A DNA stretch of 64,000 bases from Ophthalmolycus amberensis (GCA_024529925.1 JAFEUB010000811.1:1634001-1698000); one strand, 5' to 3'; positions 30,785 to 42,330 are shown, counted from the first letter of the stretch. The notes: generated by a model from the letters alone, not told the origin. Numbers and translations are program-made.

Positions 30785-30948
30785 TTGCCTTTTAGACGTG
30801 GTTGGATGATACCTTGTACAATCTCGGTTCTTTGAAGCATACCGGGGCCTTCACTGTACCACAATCCCTCAAAGTTCTCCTTTTGGAAGCGCCACATGAA
30901 TTCTGAAGGCTGCTCCAAAACACCTCCAGGAAACCTGGAAAAAGGGGA
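30785..30948 (-). CDS. Weak internal exon candidate, unidentified
   Basis: On the minus strand a good acceptor (TTTCCCCTTTTTCCAG, AG just before about 30940) is followed by about 130 nt and then a donor-like ACAAG|GTATCA (about 30811-30806). Two frames are open across it. One reads FPGGVLEQPSEFMWRFQKEN then FEGLWYSEGPGMLQRTEIVQ. Composition is protein-like, but I recognise no family and no partner exons are seen nearby. It could be a noncoding-RNA exon or chance. Strand agrees with the gene at the left edge, but it would then be an upstream exon. Confidence 0.2.
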
Positions 30949-31084
30949 AACTATATCAAATAAGTTAGCTTGAACACAACTCCTGAGATGCGACACTCAT
31001 TTGATGAAGCTGGGGACTGTCCGGCTGACTCCTCCCACTCCCACTGTAACCAGTCACACAGCCTTTCCGTCCTGTCCCGTCTCT

Positions 31085-31200
31085 GACTTGATCGGGACTG
31101 GCTAATTAATTGTCAACAGAGTAAAAAGCGACAAAGCAAATGAAGCTAAACGGCCCATTGTGGTGTTGTGGGGATAATTAACTCTTATCACTCCTGTAAA
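31085..31200. promoter_or_regulatory. Candidate conserved noncoding element
   Basis: Two homeodomain-type cores, CTAATTAATTG (31102-31112) and GATAATTAAC (31173-31182), flank SOX-like ACAAAG (31131-31136) and CATTGTGG. The block is free of repeats. Conservation is untested. Confidence 0.3.
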
Positions 31201-31384
31201 ATTTGCCTAAAACGCCTATCCAAGGCGTACCCAAAGTAAAAGTGGCAACAGGTTTTAATGACGAGCGAGGAAAGAAGAAGAAGAGTGGGTATTAGAGAAC
31301 AATGGATACGTACACAACACCAGCCAACAGAGGAGAGAGAACAAAAGCAAGAATATAGAGAACGAGCTGACGTGTCCGCCGTGT

Positions 31385-31409
31385 GGGGGGGGGGGGGGGG
31401 GGGGGGGGG
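31385..31409. repeat. Poly-G run (G25)
   Basis: Twenty-five consecutive G residues, preceded by GTGT and followed by a G-rich region. It can form intermolecular or intrastrand G-quadruplexes and is a likely site of assembly or sequencing length error. Confidence 0.95.
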
Positions 31410-31507
31410 CTGGAGGGTGAGAATGTGTGTTTGGGAGGGGGACTGGCAAAATGGTTAAGAAGACATGGATGAGGAAAAATGGTGAGGGCTCAGGCATTAA
31501 TAATTAA

Positions 31508-31508
<1 letters not shown>

Positions 31509-31587
<79 letters not shown>
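31509..31587. repeat. (AC)39 microsatellite
   Basis: Pure 79-bp array, with a shorter GT array at 31751-31779 and a GGGGT-rich tract (31795-31845) downstream. Minus-strand Val-Cys frames through it are artefacts. Confidence 0.97.
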
Positions 31588-31590
<3 letters not shown>

Positions 31591-31849
31591 GGTAAGCCAT
31601 GACACAGATAAAGGAGAACCCCCGCTTTTCCTTCCCCCCCATTTTGCTATAACTATATTGGGCTTATCGCCTGGACACAGGGCACCATTCACCACCACAA
31701 TATCATCATTATTTACACCCAGATGGAGAGGGCCTATTGTTAGCTGGACCCGCGTGTGTGTGCGTGTGTGTGTGTGTGTTGTAGATAGGGAGGGAGGCGG
31801 GGGGTGAGGGGATGGAGGGGGTGGTGGTGGGGGTCGGGGGATGGATGGC

Positions 31850-33300
31850 AAGGCCACAGATTTATGTCCACCCGTGTCTTGACCTTTCTGCCACCGTTGT
31901 CCATGGGAAGCCTCCTCAGGTCTCTGTGAGGGGTTGAGTGTGGGAGGGTGGGTTGTCTGCGGGGCGAGCGCCATTGCTAACCATGGGCCGGACAGTGAGA
32001 GAGAGAGGTTTGCAGATCACATATGGAGGCTTGAGGTGGGGGGTGTGAGGTGAGGTTTAAGGTTGGGGTGCAGGGCCGGCAGACAGACAGAGTCCATGCT
32101 CAGAGTAATTGAGGGATCAGCATTTGGCATTTTCAATTAGCGTTCTGACCTCGGTGTTCCAGTCTGGTCGTGTTCTGAGACATAAGAACCTTCTGACAGT
32201 AAAGCCTGGATACAATTAAGGCCGGCCTGAGGCAGGTGTGAGGCGAGTGGTCGACCCACAAAGTCGAATAAAAGTGACATCTGCTGTACAACACAACACG
32301 TACGTCGGCGTGGCGGATGTTATTGATATGTTTGAGGTCATTTAGGAATAAGGCTGGGTATCAACCTCAATATTTCTCGGAGCTGACCAAAAGAGTATTG
32401 AAAGCTTTCATGTGCCTTCAAGCCGATATCAAATGCTTTCTCGGACTTGTTTAGTTGGAAAATGTTCCCAATTTTATATAATTAAGTAAGCAAAGTTGTT
32501 GTAAAACAGCTTGTGCTTAAACTTTGAGAACCGGGGCTTTTTTTATATAAAAGAAAAAAAGGTTTTGCAGAAAAGTATGTACATTTATATTTATCGTATG
32601 TATATTTATAGTTAAGGACAAATAATGCATTATGGTCATTTACTGACAATATTATAATATTTTTTTGACAAGGTGTCCTGCTTAGTGGACATATCTGAGT
32701 CACAATTATTTATAACCACATTTATGACGACTATTTGTTTGTGTAAAAGAAAACAATCAGTGTGGTTGAAAAATGTGAGCTCCAATCTGTAGTTGGAAAA
32801 CCAAGGGAACCAAATGATGACTGGTTTAACTTAAATAAGTGCAGTGCGGCGAATCTAATTCATACTATGTGAAGAGTGGTGCATGTGCATTTTTAACAGT
32901 AAATGATAGATATTTACCCCAATCCGTCAGGCCAACGCAGTGAAATTAGGGGAAACAATGTCACGAATGGCTTTTCAACAAGAAATGAGCAAAGAAAGAG
33001 TCAGTGTTTTGTAAATCGTTATCATGAAACAGTGTTTTCATAAAGCTGTCCTCGGCATCAGCCATACAGCTGTTGTTTGTTATAGTCCTGTTGAGTAAAG
33101 CTCGCCACAAGAAAAAAAAAAATCAGAAAAATATGTTTTCTAACATAAATATGTTTTTTCTTTCATTCTTTGCTAAATTGTTTATTATTTCCTGACGGCT
33201 TTGATTTATCTTGCAATCCCCTTGAGTGGGTCTTAACACTGGTCTACGGAATTCAAAAACAAAAATTCAAATGTATCGACTGTCACTGTGGACATAAAGG
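31850..33300. other. Noncoding stretch including a candidate conserved element (32095-32280)
   Basis: The part at 32095-32280 is repeat-free with GTAATTGAG, CAATTAGCG (about 32136) and ATACAATTAAGG (about 32209). Around 32350 'aaggctgggtatcaacctca' resembles the start of fish 'ggctgggtatc' repeats. 32460-32760 is AT-rich. No exons supported. Confidence 0.3.
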
Positions 33301-34700
33301 ACAAGAGCTGTACACGATGAGAGATCCGGAATTTGGCACGTGTCCCATTAAGCCATGTGTCTGTAATCTCTTTCTGTGTCTTTTCGTTTCCATTGGTGAA
33401 TTTTGGCAAATGAGCAAATTTGCGCGAGACGATTCTGGGCAGCGGGCACGGGCCGGCGAGGTTTTAAAGATTTCCAGGCCTCGGGCGATCTGCAGGGAGA
33501 CGTTAGAGGAGTGGTGTGGAATATTCAATGTGTGCTGGATGGAGGAGGAAGAGCTCACATCTGTTGAGAATTTTTAACTTCTGCATCAAATGCCTCATTA
33601 TTCTTTCTTATTAAATATCCAATACATTCAAGTCGACGATGCATCAAATCAAATAAAAACATCTTCAGTGTGACTGTAGATGTTTTTATTGCTGCAGTCA
33701 GATCTCACCCTGAAGGGTTGTTTCTTATATGCTTCGAGTGTCTGAGTGCTTTGGGGACGGTGATTTATAGATAAAACGGCCCCCGGAGGACCCGGCCTAT
33801 ATAATGTGGGAGCCCCTTATCTGCCTGAGCACAGTCCACATGTGAAATGTGGAAATAAATGTTGGCGAGAGAGTGAGGGGTTATCATCGATGAGGACTCT
33901 GGGAAAATCCCACAACTGGCAGCTCGGTTCATCATGTTCTCCCTTACATTTTTGGGGCGGAGCGGAATCCCGGAGGGGACACACACATTATGTTTCTCTA
34001 ACGGAAACGGCCTTGCCGGAGGTAGGCGCTCTCTCCCAGTGTCCTTCTAGTATATAACGTGTAAACAAACGCCATAGACCATGAGTGAAAAGCTTAATTT
34101 TCCATCCTAGATGGATGCGTTGCATGTATCAGGCTTTAGATTCCAACAGAAACCAGGAATAGGCGACTACTGCACTTGGCGTGTTTATTCTTTCATTCAC
34201 TTTCATCTGAATAAAGTGATTGCGATAATCAAAATCAAATGTTGGTTGATTGTCTGACTGCTTGTGTTTCTTGACCTGATGGACTTCTCTTTGGTTAATT
34301 TGTCATGTTCCAGGACTAGTACAATGTTATTATAAGAAATGATTCGACCCTGGTTCATATGTAAGCTAGTCTAAAGGATCCAAATCCAAGTCTGTAAAAC
34401 CCCTCATGTCCATTTATGACCAGTGTTTGTCCGTCTGCCTGCTTACCTGTGAGCAGGGATATGTTGAACAGTGATTTCTGTAATATCCGTCTCTCTCTCC
34501 CTCCCACCCTGAGACACGAGGTCGGCAATGTAAATCTGGACACTTTACACGACAAACACATTCAGAGCGCTCTGTGGGCGGCAGTTGCTTGTGTTGAGCA
34601 TCGCAATTCGATTACACAGATTAGATTTACGCAATCTTGCCCTCAATAATGAAAGCAATTTTGATTTCGGAGCACGGAGCACGGAGGGGAAATGGGAAAA
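33300..34700. promoter_or_regulatory. Repeat-free tract with candidate regulatory blocks
   Basis: The best block is 34560-34690, with GATTACACAGATTAG (34609-34623) and TTTACGCAAT. A second at 33775-34000 has CTATATAATG, TTATCTGC (GATA site) and GC boxes (GGGGCGGAGC). The 136-codon plus frame at 33170-33577 overlaps this tract but has no splice or family support. Confidence 0.25.
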
Positions 34701-35457
34701 AGAAAAGGAGGAATGTGAAAGAAAACGCTCTGCAGAGCAGAGTCTGCGGGAATCAGGAGGACGGAGACAACTCGTTGTAGAACCATTACATTCATCCTTG
34801 AAGGAGATGATAAATGTAGAGTTCGGACGGAAAACAAAAAAAAGCAAAAGACTTCCATGAGAGTAAAACATATGCATATTCATAAAGATGACAGCTTTTA
34901 ACTCCGGTGATAACCAACCTCTTTGGCCCATTATGCCTCATCCCAGGTTCTGTCCAGAGTGTCCATGACTTTTGACCAGTCCATCAAAAAAAAGGATCTT
35001 TACTTTTCCGATTTCTTTTTTAATTTGAAGGATTTTTTTGGAGGCCAAAGAACTAAAAGGATCCAGAATTTCATGAGTAAAAAAGACAAAATTGGAGAAA
35101 CAAACTCGACACGTAACAACCACTTGGTGAAAGCTGTGTGACCAGTGTTCTGTCAACACTATTAGACGATACTGCAGTCATTCGCTAGGAAACCACCACT
35201 TCAAATTGTAGGATTTGCCACTAAAGAGCCTCATAAAATCTCTCACTGCAGAACCCCGAATGAGATGTATGAATGTAGTCGTACAGTATTGTGTTGACAC
35301 AATAATTTGTGTGCGTGTCTCTTGCACAAGTGTGGGAGTGATCTAATTAAATAGAAGGAGAGGAAGAGCTCCGCTGACAGGAAAACTAATGGCACCTGGG
35401 GAAGAATTTTACATTGGAGGGTAAAAGCAGTTGAGTCAGCACATGTACACAACATGT

Positions 35458-35498
<41 letters not shown>

Positions 35499-36460
35499 GG
35501 CAGAGATATTCTTTACCTCTGCATGTGTAGTTTGTGAGTGTTACACCCATGTGACATGTGACTGTCCAGATGGGGTGAGTAAGTGTGACACAGCGCAGGA
35601 GGTGGAGTTCTCTATCAGAGGAGATGCCAGCATGACCCGGGCCATTGTCTGAGAGGTCAAAGGTCATGTGAGAGCTGGGACGTCTGTGTGTCTGTGTCAC
35701 TAAGTGAAATGTTTGAATATCTTTAAAATGTGTATGAAAATAGAGATTTCTAAGCTGCAAAATGTAAGTTTTCATAATGTATGATGCAGGACGATTGATT
35801 ACTCTTAGATTTTAGTGGAGATCTAAAAAAAATTTAAATACACCAAATGTGTCAATTAAGGGGAAATATGAAGACATCTACAATATTCAAATTTAAAGTA
35901 ATGGTGCAGACATAAACAAACAGCACTTTAATGACAATATGAATTAAATCAAATTTGTTTTCTATTATCACACTGATACCTGGTAAGGTCTCTGTCAATC
36001 AGCTATCATTTTAGAAATTATATCATGATGTAAAATAGTTTACGAGATAATAGAATCCTTGCCTTTTTGCTTTAAGAGTATTTATATCGGTGGGTTCATA
36101 ATTTAAGGGAAGGTTTTATTCTCATGCAGTTTTAGCTCAATACCTTTGAGTCAATGTCTTTTTCTGTAGCTGCAGCGATTATGCGCAATTCAATAGAAAA
36201 ATATAAAATAATTATATTATATAATATTAAAAAAATCATTATTATTTCATGTAAAATGTAAGATGATAAGATGTAGTCCCAAGAAAACTTCATGCATTTT
36301 TAATTTTCACTTTTCATTTTTAAATATAGATTATTCATTATTTTAATTTACAATTTCAATACTTAACTTACATCATATCAATTTCCTTTCAATGATTTTG
36401 TTGAATAAACTTTTTTCCGATATGTTCTTTCTCGGTGAAACTGTCCTGCCGAGCCTCTCT
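34700..36460. other. Noncoding stretch, AT-rich in its second half
   Basis: An (AC)18 array lies at 35461-35497. From about 35820 to 36420 the sequence is strongly AT-rich with many TAAA/TTAA runs, possibly a matrix-attachment-like tract. No repeats or exons are named. Confidence 0.35.
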
Positions 36461-36469
36461 GACTAACCT

Positions 36470-36800
36470 GCTGCTCAGTGTGGAAGGACCTCAGCTCAGT
36501 CTACCACAGACAGGTTTACATTTTAATCCAAGGACAGACATGACGAGAAGGAGACAGGCTGTACATTTTAATTAGAGACTCTTCAGTGAGACAGACAGAC
36601 ACACGGGCAGAGTTAATATTCCCCCTCAGGACCCCCAGCAGGCAGTCGGGCTTATAACCGACCGCCTCACTGCCTGATTGTCCATTTTATAGGCCTATTG
36701 ATTCCCTATCACCTCCCTGCATCAATACACCTCAGCTCATCTCTCCCTCCTTAACATGCATGGAGGTCATGATAAAAGATCTAATGGATGGAAATCCTAT
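36470..36800. promoter_or_regulatory. Candidate conserved noncoding element (largest block)
   Basis: About 330 bp of even complexity with TTTTAATTAGAG (about 36566-36577), GTTAATATTCC, CTATTGATT, CATCAATACA and CATGATAAAAGATC. No repeat signature. This density of homeodomain, PBX and CDX-like motifs is typical of developmental enhancers, but that is inference only. Confidence 0.35.
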
Positions 36801-37074
36801 TAGAGGAAGAAAAGGATGCAGGGAGGCACAGACTGAGGCCGAGGTGGAGGAGGTTCTGTGTTTGTCTATTGTCTAAAGCTGTTCGATACAAACTAAGAGG
36901 GTCAAAAGCACCATTTTGGTGTAAATAATGCCTAGTTTAGAGGACGCTAGCCTGATCCAAAAGATCACAGGTCTTTACATAATGAGCTGTGGAAGTGGGG
37001 TAAGTGAGAGAAACCAATGTGCAGCAGAGCTGGGTTGAAATGGACTTTCTTTGACAAGAATAATCCACCAAAAG

Positions 37075-37561
37075 ATTTTCTGCATTTAATTTAAACTTAA
37101 TGCGATTAACATAGCAGCAAACAGCTTTTTTGCTACGTAAAGATATAGTGGAGTAATGTCTACCTGAGCAGAGAATGAAGTCACTCTCCCTCTGTGCGTG
37201 TTGTTATACTAGCGTCTCCTTGCTCTGCTGACATAGCCGGGCTGGCTGTGCTTGCTTTTAATGTATGATAGTGCATGTGAGCGTGCCACACTGGTTAGCT
37301 CGTGGCTGCTGCTCTGCACTGCTGGCATGCGGCAGTTGTTTAGCTGATAAGGCCGTCCCGACCGACATCACAGTCGCGAAAACGTAGCAGCCCCCCTCCA
37401 GTTGTCCCTCAGGTAAACACTGTTGGCACTGTTGCCATAGTTTGCACCGTTAGCGCCCTTAGCATCGTTAGCTGCGGGTCGCCCGCTGAGCCTTCCTTCA
37501 TTTTTAGAGCCGTTGAGCGGCAATCGAAATGCTCCCAATCTTATATGTAGCACCTTTAAAA
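37075..37561 (+). mobile_element. TTAA-type MITE, long copy
   Basis: The left part ('aaacagcttttttgctacgt', then 'gagtaatgtctacctgagca') and the right end ('gaaatgctcccaatc', 'gtagcacctttaaaa') align with the 190-bp copy at 26.25 kb. Between them this copy keeps a GC-rich, CpG-bearing centre (37180-37520) that the other lacks. The right terminus reads TTTTAAAGGTGCTAC on the minus strand. I recognise it as a repeat frequent in fish intergenic DNA. No transposase frame; mobilised in trans, if at all. Confidence 0.7.
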
Positions 37562-38119
37562 AGTGACTTCCACTAGATGCAGGGATGTAAAAGTCCTGTT
37601 CATTTTCTTATAGACAATGTAAGGTGATGGACAGTTGGAGCACTTCAATCACTGTGAGTTAGCATGCTAACAATTGCTAAGTACAGCTGAGGCCGATGGG
37701 AATTACATTGGTTTAGCGGGTATTTGGTCATAAACCAAAGTCGGCTATTGGACAAAATCTATTTTGATCTGATGAAATGTCACTGGACCACATTAGTTAT
37801 TACAATTCAAAACATTCCACGCACATTAACCATACCAAACAGAGAGAGAACATGATTTCTTAGTCGCAGAAAACTCTATTACGCTCCCTGAAATCCCATA
37901 ATTTGATCCCAGCTCAAGCGGTCAATATTGTGAAACTAAATGTGATTGGCCACTAAAACCAAATCCAGATTCTCTAAATATCTGCTGGTGCAGTAAAACC
38001 AAAAGCAGCTGAGTTTATTCTTCAGCATTGAGGAATACAGGAGGATGACACCGCTAAATACGTTGTAATCAGAGACATCTGAATGACTGCAAATGAAAGA
38101 ATTACTTCATCATTTCCAA

Positions 38120-38420
38120 CAACACACACAGACACACGCACACGGTACTTCTATCTTTGAGAGGACACTCATTGAGATAATGCATTCTCTTGACCCTTAC
38201 CCTAACATTAATCATCACAACCAAATGCCTAAGCTCAACCCTTATCTTAAGCCTAACCTGAATCTAATTCTAACCATAACCTTAAAAACACTCAAACAGG
38301 CCTTTGAGGAAGTGAGGAGGGGAAAAATGTTCGCCTCTCAAACTCAAATTGGTCCTCACAAAGACAGATATGCAAGTATACACACACACACACACACAGA
38401 TAAATACACACACACACACC
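38120..38420 (+). repeat. CA-linked 'gaggacactcattga' teleost repeat
   Basis: The order 'tttgagaggacactcattga', 'ataatgcattctct', a run of 'accctaac' hexamer-like units (38195-38290), 'aggcctttgaggaagtgagg' and 'ttggtcctcacaaagac' followed by a CA array (38381-38398) matches a repeat that I know as common next to microsatellites in fish. The internal CCTAAC-type runs are degenerate and are not telomeric. The plus frame at 38093-38524 is non-genic. Confidence 0.8.
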
Positions 38421-40430
38421 CTCCACGTCTGTCACCACCTCATCCCCCAAAACATGAGTTTGTCCTTGAGAGGTTTAAGGCGACCCGGCACGCAACATCA
38501 GAGCACAGCATGAGGTTTGCTTAATGGGAGAGAGAGGAGAGGAGAATACAGAGAGAAAGAAAGTAGAAAAGTAGATAAAGAGGAGCTGTTTCTATGAGGT
38601 TCCATTTGTGGTAAAAAAAAAAAAAAAAAGAGTCCACTGTTTTATACTTAAGCTGTTGATTTGTCGTCAGTGTCTTCGTGTGTCCTTCTCCTTGTTAAAT
38701 GTGTTTATCCTGCTGGCACAGTGCTTACATTACTGTAAATTTAGGAGGTCTGTGTGTCTTTGTATATTCACACACACACGCTGACGCAGACACATTAGGG
38801 CTGAATCGGGAAAGAGATAATACTAGGGAAAGAGATCCTGGTGCTTCCTGGTAATTCACGCCAAAATCTGGTCCCAATTCACAGGAAAAATAACACTGGG
38901 AACCTGAGATTTTTAACATATGCGTGTGTGTTTACGTATTGAGAACTATCAAATGTAATGTAGAGAGACTCCTTCTCCAAACCTCGTGAACACTACCGGT
39001 ATTACACAACTGTCCAATGTGAAATGCCACACGGTATAAAGAATGGATCGACTTCGAGCTGCAGCAACTTCTGTGCAACATCTTTCAACAAAAGACTGTG
39101 CAGGTAGTTCCAACTGGGTTCTACTTTACAATGAGATGCTGGGGTGCAGAGGGAGAGGGATGAGGCAAAGACCCTGTCTGAGGTGCATGCAATAAACAAG
39201 TGCTCTAAAATCAACAAGAAGTTAGTTTGGCCCGTTTACCAACGTACAACTCATGGAGGACATCAAGGCACTTTAAAAACCCTTAGCGCCTGATTGCTGC
39301 AATTTGTGTCAAAAATAGTACTACTCCTCTGAGTCATAACTCAAGACAACAGACACAACTGAGGATATCGTTATCTCTGAGCCCATCATGATTAAATTAG
39401 CATAATTCTGCTTACAAATCAGAGAAAAGAACGCTCTCAACTACAGAATCTGCCTGAGAATAATCACATTTTTTTCAGTGTCAAAGTAATACAGTGATCG
39501 TTGCCTGCACATCCATGGGTACGTCGCAAATAGTGAATTTGGTATAGATAAGAAATGTAAACAAACTGTTTACTCTGTCCAAGAGTAACTAATCAAGCCA
39601 CCTAAAGGACATGCCAGAATGCCACCAACTCAGTAATAACATCAGGTCAGATGTATGTTAAAAATAAATAGAAGAAAATTATGATTAAACCATTCCTAAT
39701 GGCGACATCGTGCATTTTTCATCTCAAAGACATTTTAAGTACTAAAAGTAGTAAAGACCATACTATGATTAATTAACTGCAGCTCTGTGCTTAAAAGTAA
39801 ACTTTATTTGTGAGTTAAATATTCTTTTTTCCTCAAGCAAGAGCTATATATTCCAAGGAAGTCCTTTTAAAACCACAAGAAACCATTAAACCCTAATGCG
39901 CATATTCACAACGTTGGACGGTTGGTGACTCACAAAGACAACATCTGTGCTGAATGCAGCTCTGGTGTAATTGAGACATTGATTTCTCTCCTGGGCTGCT
40001 TATATTTTTTCAGGAAACACAATATAGACCTCATCTGCCAAAGATGCACTCACACTATCAGCATTATCATTAGGATGAGGCCTTGACCGTCTAGTTGGGG
40101 ACTGGGGTCCACCATGACTGAGGTGAGGGTCCATTAATCTAACAACCCCAAGCCCGGGTCCACCTCGCGCTCTCTCCACATATATAAGATTCATGTCTTC
40201 CAGACCAGATGGCTCCCCTGTGGCTCACACTCTGCTAGTTAGCACTGTGGCTAATCTTTTAGCCGAGGCCTTGTGGTGTCACTACCTTCGCAGAGGTTAC
40301 AGTTCAACCTCATCATCGCGGCGAACACACTCACTCATTTCTAAGTCTCTTTTCTTTCATTTCATCCCCACGTCTTTTGTTATTTCTGTCTAAGCTAGGC
40401 TTAGGTTAGCATTTGTTAGCGAAGGTTCTT
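38420..40430. other. Noncoding stretch, nothing assigned
   Basis: An A17 run lies at 38613-38629. The rest is unique AT-leaning sequence without exon or repeat signatures. The minus frame at 40000-40194 shows no splice support. Confidence 0.35.
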
Positions 40431-41160
40431 TCCTATTTTCCTTTGCTTCCTTTTCTTTTATCCCTCTGCCTTTCCTTCCCTATGCTGTAATTTCACTGGA
40501 TTTTCTCCTCATTCCCTTACCCCTAATCTCTTCCCTTCTTTACATCCTCTCCTATACTTTTGTTTCAATCTCCTTCTCTTGCCTTCATTCTACTTGTCTC
40601 ATTTCCTTTTCTTTCTCCTTGTGTCCTATCCCTGTTTTCATTCCTTTCCATCCATTTCCCCAAATTTCATTCCTCAGTTTCTTTTGTTTCCTTTCCTACT
40701 TCCTTCTTATCTCTTTTCTTATCCTGTTGTTTCCTTCCTTTCATTGCTGTCTTCTCTGTCCTTTAATTTCCTCTTCTAGTTTATAGCTGATGCCCAACTA
40801 GCAGCATCATTACCTCTGCAGGGTTAAAGTTTAACGTCACTGTCACACTTTTCTGTATATGCCGTGCATTTGTCTTGTATCTATTAGTTTCCCCTTTTCT
40901 TTTTATACCTCCTTTTCTGCCCTTCCTTCCCTTTACAGCTAATTTGCTGTGCGTGTATCAGAGCATCATTACCTCTGCTCAACGGTCATTAACAGCAGCC
41001 TCTTCATCCAGATCACCCCTTTCCAACGTGATCTGTCTGTCTGTCTGGATGACTGCCACGACCCTTTACTTGTCCCTCTATTTTAATGACATCTCCTTTC
41101 CTTCTCGTTCTCTCCTTCCCCCTCTCGTTTCCTCCCCCTTTTCTTTTTCTAGGTTAACCC
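40430..41160. repeat. Pyrimidine-rich tract with degenerate TTCC units
   Basis: Most of 40430-40780 and parts of 40880-40935 and 41060-41155 are C/T on this strand (degenerate CTTTC/TTCC units). The Ser/Phe/Leu frames translated from it are artefacts. A complementary purine-rich stretch lies at 41430-41555, so the two could pair or form triplexes. Confidence 0.8.
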
Positions 41161-41275
41161 CTTGTCAACCGGAGACGGAGTATGTTGAGCTCAGATTAAA
41201 CAAAGGCCAGACGGCATTATGCGGACAGCTGAACTAAGCCCTATTAGAGAGAGTCATTACCCAGTCTGTCTCGTC
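40775..41275. promoter_or_regulatory. Candidate conserved noncoding element with an internal 17-bp duplication
   Basis: Islands of mixed-complexity sequence stand out in the pyrimidine tract. AGCATCATTACCTCTGC occurs exactly at 40803-40819 and 40962-40978, each preceded by TTTA(T/C)AGCT(A/G)AT about 20 bp upstream. Further on are ATTAAACAAAGG (SOX/TCF-like, 41195) and GGCATTATGCGG. Suggests an old duplicated regulatory module; not tested. Confidence 0.3.
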
Positions 41276-41573
41276 ATGCACGCACACATACAGAACAAAC
41301 TATCCGTAAGAAAGAAAAAATAAACCCAACGAGTTCAAAATAAACTGCCCGAGATCGTGATCAGACTTCCACTGTTGGTTCGTGTGCATACAAAGGAAGA
41401 ACACGCATTTCAATTGTCAAAAGTAAACTAGAACAAGAGAAGAAAGGAGGAAAAAAAGCGAGGATGGAAGCAAGGTTGAAAGGAAAGATTGAATAAAAGG
41501 GAGGAAGGAAAGTGGAAGGAGAAAAGACTAGAAGGGAGGATAGCCTGACAATCAGACTGAACTGTCATTTTGA

Positions 41574-41628
41574 GTAGAAAAAGACTGAATAGTTGAGTGA
41601 AAAACTCAACTATTCAGTCTTTTTCTAC
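41574..41628. repeat. Perfect 25-bp inverted repeat with 5-nt loop
   Basis: The left arm (41574-41598, starting GTAGAAAAAGACTG) is exactly complementary to the right arm (41604-41628, ending CAGTCTTTTTCTAC) with GAAAA between. Pairing stops abruptly at both outer ends. A transcript would form a very stable hairpin, but the loop is short and the stem ends early for a microRNA precursor. Confidence 0.97.
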
Positions 41629-41639
41629 ATTTTCTGTCT

Positions 41640-42330
41640 CTCACACGTGTCCCGATACGAGTTCAACCAATCGGTTTTCTTGACGAGGTGTTCATCTCAC
41701 TGCTGGAAAAACGAGATGTTGGGGTGATTCATGGGTCTGGAACTAATCGGTGTGTCATTTATTTTGCAGACATCATCCCATTTGATTACATTTCAAGCAT
41801 GCTTTCATCACATAAAGGCTACACTCATGGGTGTGCTAGGTTACAGATCAGAAAACATTCATATTAGTCATATGGGTTCTGCTTTGCCATCGGCTATCGG
41901 CCTGATGACGAATTCTGGGACGTGGATTCCGGTAGACAGCGGATATCCACATAACGTATATCCGGGACAAGACTAACTCTTCCATGCGCTCGTCATCATT
42001 TACAGTCCGATTCACAACATGAGACTTGAGAATGAAGTTGGAGCTAATAGACAACGTCTTCTACCGGATTGTTTCACAAGTAGCTCAGTTAACAGTTAAT
42101 TTTTTTAGCTAACAAAAAGCTAAATCACTGTCAGACGGTAGCCGATGGGTTCCAATATTGCATTTCGGCCAATGCGTTTGACCTCTTTTGTTGTTTACCT
42201 GCATGCAACCAAAGCCCGCTCAAACGGGATTGGTCGTTACTTCTCGGACGACATATGCCACCCAGAGTGCTCTAAATCGTTCCCTTTTGCTCACAGATTC
42301 TGCATTCATATGCAAATATCTGTTGATTAG
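41640..42330. other. Possible old dispersed repeat, class unknown
   Basis: Phrases such as 'tgttgtttacctgcatgcaa' (about 42189) and 'aagcccgctcaaacgggatt' (about 42211) look familiar as fish interspersed sequence, but I cannot define ends or a class. No coding frame. Could equally be unique DNA. Confidence 0.2.

Noticed and set aside
33170..33577. 135-codon plus-strand frame with mixed composition
   Set aside because: Contains Cys clusters that look zinc-finger-like at first but spacing fits no family, and no acceptor or donor bounds it.
38195..38290. Interstitial telomere repeat (CCTAAC-like units)
   Set aside because: Units are irregular and belong to a recognised teleost repeat, not TTAGGG arrays.
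41574..41628. microRNA precursor
   Set aside because: The stem is perfectly paired, only 25 bp long, with a 5-nt loop and no flanking basal stem, unlike animal pre-miRNAs.
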